A DNA stretch of 64,000 nt from Reyranella massiliensis 521 (GTDB lineage Bacteria > Pseudomonadota > Alphaproteobacteria > Reyranellales > Reyranellaceae). The translations under genes and the position numbers were made by a program. The notes below the pieces were generated by a model. It worked only from the letters and a program-made list of their open reading frames with translations, did not search any database and was not told the origin of the DNA. The stretch covers positions 5,669,400-5,733,399 of the forward strand of contig NZ_HE997181.1 of NCBI RefSeq assembly GCF_000312425.1, read 5' to 3'. Of this stretch, positions 7,167-15,975 are shown piece by piece. The stretch's first letter is position 1. Each line of letters opens with the position of its first letter.

Positions 7167-9800
7167 ATGCCGGGCGGTCAATTCTGGGACAAGGTGCTCG
7201 GCGTTGCCGCTTCGGGATGGTGGGCGGTGCGCGTGGTTGCCGCCACGCTCTACGCCTGCCGCGCCGCGCTGCTGGCCCTCGTCGTCGGCGGCGCGTTGCT
7301 GGTGTTCACCGACCAGGCCCGGGACATGGTGCTGGCCAGCGTCGATCCCGGCAGTTCCCTGGGAACCAAGCTTGCCCTGCTGATGGTCGTCCTGTCGTGG
7401 GCCATCACCAGTTGGTACTGGTCGCGAATCATCCTGGATGCCGACTTCGCCGTCTACCTGCGGCCCGGCCCGGACGATCCCGAATGGCGCAAGACCTGGC
7501 ATGCTTGGGTTTGCGAATGGACGCCACGCCTGATCGGCTTTGCCAGCATCGGCTGCGTGGCACTCACCTTCGAGTCCGGCCATGCAGCCTATCGCGATGC
7601 CCATGCGCTCAAGGAGGCCGCCGTCTACGAGCGCTATGCCTGGGGTATTGCGCTGGTGGCGGTCGTCTTTCTGCTGCTGGTGTGGATACGCCGTGGCCTG
7701 AACAGCAAGGTGCGCCAGCGCATGGGCACCGGCACGAAGCTGGCGCGGATCGCGTCGGGCCTTTCGCTCGGATTGGGCTGGTTCGTGCTGGCAGTTTCGT
7801 TGGCCGCGTCGCCCGTCTTCTTCTACCTGTTCGCCACCGATCCGGTCGGCACATCCAGGCTGTTCGGCAACAGCGTCAACGTCGTGCTCGTTGGACTGGC
7901 GCTCATCACGCCAGCTCTCAGCTTCATCGTTCTCCTGTCGGCCTATACCAAACTGCCGCTGTTCGCCACGGTTCTGCTGTTGCTCGCCTTTGTGCCGGAG
8001 ATTGCCGGCGACTATCACGATGTCCGGCTGTGCGATGGCGAGAAATGCGCCAAGTTCGAGGCGCCCGGCCGGCCGGCGGACTCTGCGGGGACTCGATCGA
8101 AGTTCGCCCTCAAGGAAGTGTTTCTGAGATGGTGGGATGCGAACACCGAACCCGACATGGTTGCGTCCCTGCATGAACCGGCGGTGGCCGACGGCGAGGT
8201 GCGCGACCCGGATGACGTGCGCGTCCCGCCTTTGATCATGGTCGCCGCGGCCGGCGGTGCCAGCCGGGCGGCGTTCTGGACGTCGCTGGTGCTGGGCGAG
8301 CTGGCGGCACGCGAACGGCACTTCGCCGAGCGCGTGTTTCTGATCAGCGGCGTCTCCGGCGGGTCACTGGGCGCCACGGTGTTCCGTTCGCTCGTCGAGG
8401 AAGACCGGCTCGCTGTCGGAGGCCGCGGCTCGTCGTTTCTTCTCGACGCTCCCAGGCAGTCGGCGAACTTCCTCGAAAGCGATTTTCTCGGCCCGGCGCT
8501 CGGCGTCGGCATGTACGTCGATTTGCCGATGAGCGCGGTGTCGTTTCTTGGCCAGTCCGGCCGGCCGCTTGACCGGGCGACAGCGCTGGAGATGGCCTGG
8601 GAACAGGCCTGGCGGGAGTCGGCGGAAGCGGAGAAGCCGCGCAGATTCGACTGGAGCGACGGGTTCACGAAGACATTCCGCGCCAACGATCGCAACTGGC
8701 CGATCTTGGCGCTGAACGGGACATCTGTCGCAAAGGGCAAGCGCATCATCACGTCGAATGCGGAGTTTCAGGTCTCCGACCCTGCCGGCAATCTCGACGT
8801 CGCGCGGACCGTCTCCCAGCCCGATACCCGCTACGAGACCTTCCGGTTCCTCAACGAGGATATTCCGATCAGTACGGCCGTGACGATGAGTGCGCGTTTT
8901 CCCGGCATCTCGCCGACGGGAGGGATGCGCCGAAAGGTGAATGGCCAGGAAATGCTGGTGGCGCGAGTCACGGACGGCGGACTGTTCGAAAATTTCGGCG
9001 CCGCCACCGCGGACGAGACCCTTCGCTATCTCGGCTCGCGCATCTCGGAGTCGCAGTCTACGGCGGCGGGCTTCGTGAAGAGGCCGATCCTGCCCTTCGT
9101 CATCGTGATCAGCAGCGATCCGTCTCTCGATCCGATCCTTGCTTCGGAATCGATCGTGCGGACGAGCCGCAAGACGGTGATCCCGGACTGCGATCAGGGT
9201 GCTACCGTCGCTCTCTCGCCGGGCAATCGCCGCGACGAATGCCCGACGCCGACGCTCGAGAGTTCGTCCGTCGTCATCGATCCCTTGCGTGCGCTCTATG
9301 GCGGTCGCGTCGCGCGCGGCGAGTCTGCCGTGGCGACGCTGTTCGACCGCACTCGGGACCTCTTCTATTCCACCTACGACAACCTGCATCCGAGATTAGG
9401 CGAGGAGGCGCTGCGCGCACAGATCGGCGAGCGCTACCAGGTGCCGTTCTTCCACTTCCGGCAATGTCGCATACAGGGCCGCAAAGGCCCGACCATGAGC
9501 TGGCACGACTCCGGCTCGTCCTGGGATGTGCTGCGGATCATGACGGGCTTGCGCGGCGAGCGCGACCCCCAACGCGCACCTGCCGGAAACGCGGCGGTCG
9601 ACAAGGCGACACTGGAGGCCATCGACAAGGATCAGTGCTCGAATGCCTCGGAGTTCTTCAGGCTGTGCCTGTACCTCACGAAGGCGGTCGGCGTCCTCGA
9701 TCCGGCCACACAAAGCCGGACGCGCCCCATGAGCAGTGCCGAAGCCGAAGAGGCCGCTCGCCTCGACTGCGGGAAGAGGTGGCCCGCGCCGCTCCGTTAG
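7167..9800 (+). CDS. Large membrane protein with C-terminal patatin-like phospholipase domain
   Basis: Protein of 877 aa from the ATG at 7167; an upstream in-frame TTG at 7140 has no ribosome site. The N-terminal third has about six or seven hydrophobic segments (roughly residues 20-48, 68-88, 120-140, 158-174, 198-223, 238-261, 263-279). A patatin-like hydrolase domain follows. Its oxyanion loop is AAAGGASRA (about 360-368), the nucleophile elbow GVSGGSLG has Ser 397, and the catalytic Asp is in TDGGLFENFG (about 603). All catalytic elements are intact, so it is probably an active membrane-anchored lipid acyl hydrolase. The substrate is unknown. It starts 78 bases after the dehydrogenase gene and precedes a D-carbamoylase. 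Confidence 0.83.
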   Translation: MPGGQFWDKVLGVAASGWWAVRVVAATLYACRAALLALVVGGALLVFTDQARDMVLASVDPGSSLGTKLALLMVVLSWAITSWYWSRIILDADFAVYLRPGPDDPEWRKTWHAWVCEWTPRLIGFASIGCVALTFESGHAAYRDAHALKEAAVYERYAWGIALVAVVFLLLVWIRRGLNSKVRQRMGTGTKLARIASGLSLGLGWFVLAVSLAASPVFFYLFATDPVGTSRLFGNSVNVVLVGLALITPALSFIVLLSAYTKLPLFATVLLLLAFVPEIAGDYHDVRLCDGEKCAKFEAPGRPADSAGTRSKFALKEVFLRWWDANTEPDMVASLHEPAVADGEVRDPDDVRVPPLIMVAAAGGASRAAFWTSLVLGELAARERHFAERVFLISGVSGGSLGATVFRSLVEEDRLAVGGRGSSFLLDAPRQSANFLESDFLGPALGVGMYVDLPMSAVSFLGQSGRPLDRATALEMAWEQAWRESAEAEKPRRFDWSDGFTKTFRANDRNWPILALNGTSVAKGKRIITSNAEFQVSDPAGNLDVARTVSQPDTRYETFRFLNEDIPISTAVTMSARFPGISPTGGMRRKVNGQEMLVARVTDGGLFENFGAATADETLRYLGSRISESQSTAAGFVKRPILPFVIVISSDPSLDPILASESIVRTSRKTVIPDCDQGATVALSPGNRRDECPTPTLESSSVVIDPLRALYGGRVARGESAVATLFDRTRDLFYSTYDNLHPRLGEEALRAQIGERYQVPFFHFRQCRIQGRKGPTMSWHDSGSSWDVLRIMTGLRGERDPQRAPAGNAAVDKATLEAIDKDQCSNASEFFRLCLYLTKAVGVLDPATQSRTRPMSSAEAEEAARLDCGKRWPAPLR

Positions 9801-9855
9801 CCGTAGAGTGCCCGTTATCGGCGGCGGGAGCCGCCATACGAGGATGACGGTAACG

Positions 9856-10791
9856 ATGACGCGTTTTCTGACTGTCGGCGCCGCGCAGATGGGTCCCATT
9901 CAGCGCAACCATACGCGCCGCGACGTGGTGGAGCGGCTGGTCGCCCATCTGCGCGAGGCCAAGCGCATGGGCTGCGAACTCGTGGTCTTTCCCGAGCTCA
10001 CCCTGACGACGTTCTTTCCGCGCTGGTGGATGGCGGATCAGACGGAGATCGATTCCTTCTTCGAGCAGGAGATGCCCTCGAACGAGACGGCGCCGCTTTT
10101 CAACGAGGCGAGGCGTCTCGCGATGGGCTTCTGCCTGGGCTATGCCGAACTCGCGAACGAAGATGGCAAGGTGCGCCGCTTCAACACCTCGATCCTGGTC
10201 GAGCGCGACGGAGGCATCGTCGGCAAGTACCGCAAGATCCATCTGCCGGGCCATGTCGAGCACGAACCCGAACGGCCGTTCCAGCATCTGGAGAAACGCT
10301 ACTTCGAGGTCGGCAATCTCGGCTTCCCGGTCGTGAAGGCGTTCGGCGGCAACATGGGCATGTGCATCTGCAACGACCGCCGCTGGCCGGAGACCTATCG
10401 CGTGATGGGCCTGCAGAATGTCGAGATGGTGCTGCTGGGCTACAACACGCCGCTGCACAACGCGCCAGCACCCGACCACGACGAGCATTCCTGGTTCCAC
10501 AACCAGCTCTCCATGCAGGCCGGGGCCTATCAGAACGGCACCTGGGTCGTCGGTGTCGCCAAGGGTGGCGCCGAGGAGGGCGTGCCGTCGCTGGCCGACA
10601 GCATGATCGTGGCGCCATCCGGCAAGGTGGTCGCGCGGGCTGCCGGAGACGGCGACGAGCTGGTGGTGCATCGCTGCGACCTCGATGCCGGCAGGAGCTA
10701 CAAGACGACCACCTTCAACTTCGCCGTCCATCGCCAGCCCGATCAGTACCGCCTGATCGTCGACCGCAAGGGCGCCATCGATCCCGCCTAA
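9856..10791 (+). CDS. N-carbamoyl-D-amino acid hydrolase (nitrilase superfamily)
   Basis: Protein of 311 aa, close to the 304 aa of known D-carbamoylases. It removes the carbamoyl group from N-carbamoyl-D-amino acids, releasing CO2 and ammonia. The nitrilase triad is visible: E47 in VVFPELTLTTFFPRW, Lys in VGKYRKIHLPGH, Cys in CICNDRRWPETYR. YNTPLHN and SMQAGAYQNG also match the family. I chose the ATG at 9856 because MTRFLTVGAAQ aligns with family N-termini and GAGG sits 12 bases upstream. An in-frame ATG at 9844 has that GAGG abutting it. A small hairpin (9820-9835) precedes the gene. Confidence 0.88.
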   Translation: MTRFLTVGAAQMGPIQRNHTRRDVVERLVAHLREAKRMGCELVVFPELTLTTFFPRWWMADQTEIDSFFEQEMPSNETAPLFNEARRLAMGFCLGYAELANEDGKVRRFNTSILVERDGGIVGKYRKIHLPGHVEHEPERPFQHLEKRYFEVGNLGFPVVKAFGGNMGMCICNDRRWPETYRVMGLQNVEMVLLGYNTPLHNAPAPDHDEHSWFHNQLSMQAGAYQNGTWVVGVAKGGAEEGVPSLADSMIVAPSGKVVARAAGDGDELVVHRCDLDAGRSYKTTTFNFAVHRQPDQYRLIVDRKGAIDPA

Positions 10792-10894
10792 GACGCCGAG
10801 CCGTGCAATCGATTGCCTGGCCGGGACCAGCTGAGGTTACCGCGGTGTAACGCCTTGCTATCGCTCGATCTATTGATTACCTGAGTGCGCGCCC

Positions 10895-10942
10895 GGCGGG
10901 GACGACCTCGCCATCATTGGGCAAGTGTCGGGACGGCCCGAC
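10895..10942 (+). promoter_or_regulatory. Guanidine-II (mini-ykkC) riboswitch
   Basis: Two short hairpins with ACGR tetraloops, the defining fold of the guanidine-II class. Hairpin P1 (10895-10912) pairs GGCGGGG with CCTCGCC around an ACGA loop. Hairpin P2 (10927-10942) pairs GTCGGG with CCCGAC around an ACGG loop, and can lengthen through GCAAG (10921-10925) with CTTGC (10945-10949). The linker is 14 bases. AAAGGG (10950-10955), the ribosome site of the next gene, directly follows P2, so ligand-stabilised hairpins would control access to it. The downstream gene is a SugE-type exporter, the expected target for this class. Confidence 0.93.
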
Positions 10943-10963
10943 TTCTTGCAAAGGGTGCGTCCG

Positions 10964-11284
10964 ATGGCTTGGTTGATTCTTTTCATTGCCGGTCTCTGCG
11001 AGATCGGCTGGGCGATCGGCCTGAAATATACCGATGGCTTTTCCCGCCTCGTGCCGTCTGTTTTGACAGGCGTGGCGATGCTCGTGAGCATCGTCCTGCT
11101 GGGCATTGCGCTGAAGACGCTGCCGGTCGGTACAGGCTATGCGGTGTGGACGGGGATCGGGGCCGTCGGTACGGCGATCCTCGGCATCTTCCTGTTCGGC
11201 GAGTCGACCGACATTGCTCGGTTGGCGTCGATCGGGCTGATCGTCGCCGGCATCATCGGCCTGAAGTTCACGAGCGCGGTCTAG
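10964..11284 (+). CDS. sugE: SMR-family guanidinium exporter (SugE/Gdx)
   Basis: Four-helix small multidrug resistance protein of 106 aa, inner membrane, working as a dimer that exchanges protons for guanidinium. E13 in LCEIGWAIGLKY is the essential carboxylate. GTGYAVWTGIGAVG is the Gdx-type signature rather than the EmrE type. The ATG at 10964 has AAAGGG eight bases upstream; an in-frame GTG at 10925 lies inside the riboswitch and is rejected. The riboswitch independently supports the guanidinium assignment. It converges on an NTF2-like gene, sharing the CTAG that forms both stops. Confidence 0.94.
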   Translation: MAWLILFIAGLCEIGWAIGLKYTDGFSRLVPSVLTGVAMLVSIVLLGIALKTLPVGTGYAVWTGIGAVGTAILGIFLFGESTDIARLASIGLIVAGIIGLKFTSAV

Positions 11285-11748
11285 ACCACGGCGCTGCGGG
11301 CAAACTTGCCGTAGCTCCGGTCGGGCGTGCCGCGGAACAACGACATGTGCGTGTGGGTGGCCACAAACGGATCGCCCACCGCCTTGCGACCCATGACGGT
11401 CGTCGTGCGGCCTGGACGGTCGAACCTGTCGCCGTTGGGATGGTAGCCGTCGGATTGCCACACGCCCATGCCGACGGCAGTGAGCCGGTCGGCGGAGACG
11501 ATCGCTTCGATCTTGTCGAGGTCGTAGCGGAACTCGCGGATCGTGCCCCACACGTTGCGCCACTGCTTCTGCTCGGCAAGGTCGCGGCCGATCATGAAAT
11601 CGGTAAAGGTGCCGAAGGCGATCATGTCCTCGGCAAAGATCGGACGTGCACCCTCGTAGTCGACGGCACGGCAGTGCTTCGACAGCGTGTCGAACCAGGC
11701 GCGCACGGCGGCGAGATCGTCGGGATGCACGGGCGAACGAAGATTCAT
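11281..11748 (-). CDS. SnoaL/NTF2-like domain protein
   Basis: Protein of 155 aa with a cystatin-like alpha+beta NTF2 fold: an N-terminal helix (DLAAVRAWFDTLSKHC), then a beta-rich body including HTHMSLFRGTPDRSYG. Proteins of this fold include ketosteroid isomerase-like enzymes and stress proteins; no specific reaction can be assigned. The start is the ATG at 11748, which has a strong AGGAGG ribosome site. The open frame extends further upstream but that part overlaps sppA. It lies 10 bases after the peptidase gene, in the same operon. Confidence 0.75.
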   Translation of the reverse strand: MNLRSPVHPDDLAAVRAWFDTLSKHCRAVDYEGARPIFAEDMIAFGTFTDFMIGRDLAEQKQWRNVWGTIREFRYDLDKIEAIVSADRLTAVGMGVWQSDGYHPNGDRFDRPGRTTTVMGRKAVGDPFVATHTHMSLFRGTPDRSYGKFARSAVV

Positions 11749-11758
11749 CTCAGGCCTC

Positions 11759-12586
11759 CTAAAGTCCGTACCTCTGCCAGTGCCAGCGCTCCTCGACCGC
11801 AGCAAGGGTCGAGGGACCGATGTCTTCCAGTCCGGCCCGCAGGCCGAAGCGAGACAGGAGGCGGCGTCGCGGGCCAATTACCGGCAGCCGCACCTTGTCG
11901 CCGTAGCGCGCCTGCAGCGTGGCACGCAGCTCGCCCATGCCGTCGGCCAGACCGAGTTCAAGGCCGCGCTTGCCGGTCCAGAACTCGCCCGAGAACAGGA
12001 GACTCTCGTCGCCACGCAGTAGCTTGCCGCGACGCTCGCGCACCCAGCCCTTGAAGCCGTCGTGGATCTCGGCCTGCAGGCGCTTCAGCCGGTCGACATC
12101 CTCTTCCTGCTCGGGCCGGAACGGATCGAGCATCGACTTGCGCTCGCCGGATGTGTGCAGGCGGCGCTCGACGCCGATGCGGGCCAGCAGGTCCTGGAAG
12201 CCGAAGCCGGCGCTGATCACGCCGATGGAACCCACGATCGAACTGGGGTCGACGACGATCTCGTCGGCGGCGCAGGCGATCCAGTAGCCGCCCGATGCGG
12301 CGACATCCTCGACGAAGGCCACCACCGGCAGGCCCTTCTCGGCGGCATGCAGGCGAATGCGCTGGGCGATCAGGGACGACTGGACCGGCGAGCCGCCGGG
12401 CGAGTTCAGCGCGATCGCGACCGCCTTGGCGCCGCGCATGTCGAAGGCGCGCTTGAGCAGCGGCGCGACCGATTCGATCGACAGGCTGCGGCCACCGAGC
12501 ATCCCTCCCGATGCGATCACGCCTGAAAGACGAACGACAGGCACGACCGGCCCGCGGCGAAAGCGATCCCTGATCCAATTCAGCAT
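11759..12586 (-). CDS. sppA: S49 family serine peptidase (SppA / SohB type)
   Basis: Compact 275-aa member of the signal peptide peptidase family, which degrades signal peptides or membrane protein fragments using a Ser-Lys dyad. The nucleophile Ser is in DVAASGGYWIAC and the general-base Lys in SGERKSMLDPF. NSPGGSP and IVGSIGVI are family motifs. There is only a weak N-terminal hydrophobic stretch (VVPVVRLSGVIASGG) and no clear signal anchor, so it may be peripheral to the membrane. It is followed by the NTF2-like gene. Confidence 0.88.
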   Translation of the reverse strand: MLNWIRDRFRRGPVVPVVRLSGVIASGGMLGGRSLSIESVAPLLKRAFDMRGAKAVAIALNSPGGSPVQSSLIAQRIRLHAAEKGLPVVAFVEDVAASGGYWIACAADEIVVDPSSIVGSIGVISAGFGFQDLLARIGVERRLHTSGERKSMLDPFRPEQEEDVDRLKRLQAEIHDGFKGWVRERRGKLLRGDESLLFSGEFWTGKRGLELGLADGMGELRATLQARYGDKVRLPVIGPRRRLLSRFGLRAGLEDIGPSTLAAVEERWHWQRYGL

Positions 12587-12626
12587 GGCGGCACTGTCGC
12601 GGCGGCCGGACGGGAAGGCAAGCGCC

Positions 12627-13364
12627 CTAGAACGGGAGCGGTTGCGCGTGACGCAGCACGGCCTCAGCCTCGTCGGTGTAGCCGCCCGATGCGCGATGCA
12701 GGAGGAGCGGCGGCGCCTCGGTCCGAAGCAATCGGTCGGCGCGTCGGGCGCGGACCAGCACGCGCGCCGCAGGCGGCAGACGCTTCACCGTAACGTCGCC
12801 CCAGCCCAATGCCGCGAGGTGACCGACGATCTCCTCCAGGCGGTCGCTGCGGTGGATTGCGATCAGGGTCCCTGCGGGTTTCAGCGCGCCGGTCGCTACC
12901 TCGAGCCAGCGTGCAAGATCGGCGCTCGATTCGACGGTCGCCAGTGCCTTGCTGGGGTCGGGCGATGGATCCGCGACGGCAGCCGCCAGATAGGGCGGGT
13001 TGGTCGCAACATGGTCGAAGAGGCCGAGATCGCCCGGCAGCGGGTCGGCGAGGTCGTGCACCAGTGTCTGCACGCGCTCGCCGGCGTCGTTCAGGGCGGC
13101 ATTCCGACTGGCCAGCGCGGCCAGGGCAGGTTGCAGTTCGATGCCCACAATCGTGCAATCGGGCACGCGCGCAGCCAGGCAAAGCCCCACGGCGGCAACG
13201 CCGGCGCCGAGATCGAGAACGCGCTCGCCGGCCCGAGCCTCGACCGCAGCAGCCAGCAGAACCGCGTCGACGGCAATCCGATACCCCCGACTCGGCTGCA
13301 ACAAGCGTACCCGGCCGCCCAGGAGAGCGTTTTCTGTCGACTGCATTTCCATGCTAGGGATCAT
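12627..13364 (-). CDS. Class I SAM methyltransferase, TrmN6-like
   Basis: Protein of 245 aa with an SAM-binding DLGAG motif (51-55), acidic loop (IVGIELQ) and NPPY (122-125), the signature of amino-methyltransferases acting on nucleic acids or proteins. The sequence resembles tRNA1(Val) adenine-37 N6-methyltransferases, with LLQPSRGYRIAVDAVLLAA before motif I. Later in-frame ATGs at 13352 and 13346 are possible starts; none has a clear ribosome site. It is divergent from the polyprenyl synthase gene; the 54 bases between hold both promoters. Confidence 0.82.
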   Translation of the reverse strand: MIPSMEMQSTENALLGGRVRLLQPSRGYRIAVDAVLLAAAVEARAGERVLDLGAGVAAVGLCLAARVPDCTIVGIELQPALAALASRNAALNDAGERVQTLVHDLADPLPGDLGLFDHVATNPPYLAAAVADPSPDPSKALATVESSADLARWLEVATGALKPAGTLIAIHRSDRLEEIVGHLAALGWGDVTVKRLPPAARVLVRARRADRLLRTEAPPLLLHRASGGYTDEAEAVLRHAQPLPF

Positions 13365-13418
13365 CTCACGACATCGTGTCGCAACAATCAGGCTCTACCG
13401 GAGAGTTAATCTCGCGTC

Positions 13419-14438
13419 ATGGCAACCGTCGTCTCTCTCGAAGGCAAGCGCAAGGCGCCGAGTCTCGAACCGCTGCTGTCGCTCTGCGCCGATGACATGG
13501 TTCAGGTCGATCGCGAGATCCTGGCACGCATGCGTTCGCCGGTTGCGCTGATTCCCGAGCTTGCCAATCACCTGGTCGGTGCCGGCGGCAAGCGCATGCG
13601 TCCGCTGCTCACGGTGGCGGCCGCACGGCTCTGCGGCTTTCAGGACGGCAGCGACCGCCACATCAAGCTCGCGACCTGCGTCGAGTTCATCCATTCGGCG
13701 ACGCTTCTGCATGACGACGTTGTCGATGTGAGCGCGCTTCGGCGCGGCAAGCCGTCGGCTAATACCGTGTGGGGCGACAAGGCGTCGGTACTGGTGGGCG
13801 ATTTCCTGTTCACGCGCTCCTTCGAGCTGATGGTCGATGTCGGCTCGCTCGACATCCTGGGCGTGCTGTCGCGCGCCTCTTCGACCATCGCCGAGGGCGA
13901 GGTGCTGCAGCTTGTCAGCCAGCGCGACATCAGTACGCCCGAGTCGACCTATCTCGAAGTGATCAAGGCCAAGACGGCCAAGCTGTTCGCCGCGGCGGCC
14001 GAGGTCGGCGCGATGGTGGCCGGCCGCAACGGGCCGGAGCGGGTGGCGCTCGAGAGCTTCGGCATGAATCTCGGCATTGCCTTCCAGCTCGTCGACGATG
14101 CGCTCGACTATTCCGGCCGCGAAGCCAAGCTCGGCAAGTCGGTCGGGGACGATTTCCGCGAAGGCAAGATCACCCTGCCGGTGATCCTGGCCTTCCTGCG
14201 CGGTGGCGCGGTCGATCGCGAATTCTGGAAGCGCACTATCGAGAAGCTGGATCAGCGCGACGGTGACCTCGAACAGGCCCAGACCTTGATCGAGCGTCAC
14301 GGCGCATTGGCCGACACGCTGGAGCGGGCGCGCCACTACGGCGCCATGGCGCGCGACGGGCTCGGCCTCTTTCCCGCGTCGCCGCTCAAGGCCGCTCTGC
14401 TCGAAGCGGTCGATTTCGCTATCGATCGCGCCCACTAG
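13419..14438 (+). CDS. Trans-polyprenyl diphosphate synthase (octaprenyl type)
   Basis: Protein of 339 aa that extends allylic diphosphates with isopentenyl diphosphate, most likely for the quinone side chain. The motifs are GGKRMRP (57-62), the first aspartate-rich motif LLHDDVVD (99-103 carry DDVVD) and the second, QLVDDALDY (226-231). The small residues before the first motif (HSATLL) fit a long-chain synthase. Chain length (C40 to C50) cannot be fixed. It is followed 14 bases later by glpK. Confidence 0.9.
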   Translation: MATVVSLEGKRKAPSLEPLLSLCADDMVQVDREILARMRSPVALIPELANHLVGAGGKRMRPLLTVAAARLCGFQDGSDRHIKLATCVEFIHSATLLHDDVVDVSALRRGKPSANTVWGDKASVLVGDFLFTRSFELMVDVGSLDILGVLSRASSTIAEGEVLQLVSQRDISTPESTYLEVIKAKTAKLFAAAAEVGAMVAGRNGPERVALESFGMNLGIAFQLVDDALDYSGREAKLGKSVGDDFREGKITLPVILAFLRGGAVDREFWKRTIEKLDQRDGDLEQAQTLIERHGALADTLERARHYGAMARDGLGLFPASPLKAALLEAVDFAIDRAH

Positions 14439-14452
14439 CACCAGGGCACGCG

Positions 14453-15937
14453 ATGGCCGGCCGTCATATCCTTGCCATCGACCAGGGCACGACCAGCACC
14501 CGCGCCATCGTCTTCGATGCTACTGGCCATCCGGTTGCCTCGGCGCAGAAGGAACTGCCGCAGATTTTTCCGCGGCCCGGCTGGGTCGAGCACGATCCGG
14601 AGGAGATCTGGTCGGCCACGGTCGAGGTCTGCCGCGGCGCCCTCGCCAAGGCGAAGCTCGACGCGTCGGCGCTGGCCGGCATCGGCATCACCAATCAGCG
14701 CGAGACCACGGTCGTGTGGGATCGCGCGACCGGCAAGCCGGTCCACAATGCCATCGTCTGGCAGGACCGCCGCACCGCCGAGCGCTGCCAGGCGCTGAAG
14801 CAGGCGGGGCACGAGAAGATCTTCTCCGACCGCACCGGCCTGCTGCTCGATCCGTATTTCGCCGGCACCAAGATCGAGTGGATCCTGGATCATGTCGCAG
14901 GGGCTCGCGCGGCGGCGGAGAAGGGCGCACTCGCGGCAGGCACCATCGAGTGCTTCCTGCTGTGGCGCCTGACCGGCGGCAAGGTCCATGCGAGCGACGC
15001 CACCAACGCCAGCCGCTCTTTGCTCCTCGATATCCGCAAGGGCGCCTGGGACCCGGAGCTGATGCAGCTCCTGCATGTGCCGGCGTCGCTGCTGCCGCAG
15101 GTCGTCGATTGTTCGGGTGAGCTGGGCGTTACCACAGCCGACATCATCGGCGCGCCGGTGCCGATCCTGGGCATGGCTGGCGATCAGCAGGCGGCCACCG
15201 TGGGCCAGGCCTGCATCCGCCCCGGCATGGTCAAGGCGACCTACGGTACGGGCTGCTTCGCGCTCCTGAACACCGGCAGCCTGGCCATGCATTCGCGGTC
15301 GCGGCTGCTCACGACCATCGCCTATCAGATCGGCGGGCGGCGGACCTATGCGCTGGAAGGCAGCATCTTCATCGCGGGTGCCGCCGTGCAATGGCTGCGC
15401 GACGGGCTTCGCCTCATCAGCAAGTCGGCGGATGTCGAGGCGCTGGCGCGCGGCGCCAAGGATGCCCATGGCGTCTACATGGTACCAGCCTTCGTGGGCC
15501 TCGGTGCGCCCTACTGGGATGCCGAAGCGCGTGGCGCGATCCTGGGCCTGACGCGCGATTCGGGTCCCGGCGAGATCGCCGCCGCCACCCTCGATTCGGT
15601 GTGCTACCAGACCCGCGATCTGGTGGAGGCGATGCGCGCCGACGGGGCGCAGATCGACGACCTGAGGGTCGATGGCGGCATGGTCGTGAACGACCCGCTG
15701 ATGCAGCGGCTGGCGGATACAGTCGGTGCGCCGGTGGAGCGGCCGCAGGTGACGGAGACCACCGCCCTGGGCGCGGCGTTCCTGGCGGGGCTGGCGACAG
15801 GGCTCTGGCCCTCGCTGGAGGCGCTATCCAAGACCTGGGTGCTCGACCGGGCTTTCAAGCCCGCCGAAGACACGATTTCGCGCGACCGCCGCTATGCCGG
15901 CTGGAAGGATGCCGTGCGCCGGGTGCGTAGTTCCTGA
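14453..15937 (+). CDS. glpK: Glycerol kinase
   Basis: FGGY kinase of 494 aa that phosphorylates glycerol to sn-glycerol-3-phosphate in the cytoplasm. The N-terminus MAGRHILAIDQGTTSTRAIV, the TNQRETTVVWD segment, DGGMVVNDPLMQ and TTALGAAFLAGLA are highly conserved in GlpK. The length matches the family. No glpF or glpD is nearby, so it is an isolated glpK, probably transcribed with the prenyl synthase (14-base gap). Confidence 0.95.
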   Translation: MAGRHILAIDQGTTSTRAIVFDATGHPVASAQKELPQIFPRPGWVEHDPEEIWSATVEVCRGALAKAKLDASALAGIGITNQRETTVVWDRATGKPVHNAIVWQDRRTAERCQALKQAGHEKIFSDRTGLLLDPYFAGTKIEWILDHVAGARAAAEKGALAAGTIECFLLWRLTGGKVHASDATNASRSLLLDIRKGAWDPELMQLLHVPASLLPQVVDCSGELGVTTADIIGAPVPILGMAGDQQAATVGQACIRPGMVKATYGTGCFALLNTGSLAMHSRSRLLTTIAYQIGGRRTYALEGSIFIAGAAVQWLRDGLRLISKSADVEALARGAKDAHGVYMVPAFVGLGAPYWDAEARGAILGLTRDSGPGEIAAATLDSVCYQTRDLVEAMRADGAQIDDLRVDGGMVVNDPLMQRLADTVGAPVERPQVTETTALGAAFLAGLATGLWPSLEALSKTWVLDRAFKPAEDTISRDRRYAGWKDAVRRVRSS

Positions 15938-15975
15938 TTGCTGCCCGGTGGCCCGGCCATTAGGTTGCCGGCGCC

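Noticed and set aside
10805..10816. Perfect 12-bp palindrome GCAATCGATTGC after the D-carbamoylase gene
   Set aside because: No loop, no second copy nearby and no regulator association; could be chance.
10925..10963. GTG at 10925 as sugE start
   Set aside because: It lies inside the second riboswitch hairpin and adds 13 residues not found in the SMR family; the ATG at 10964 has a proper ribosome site.
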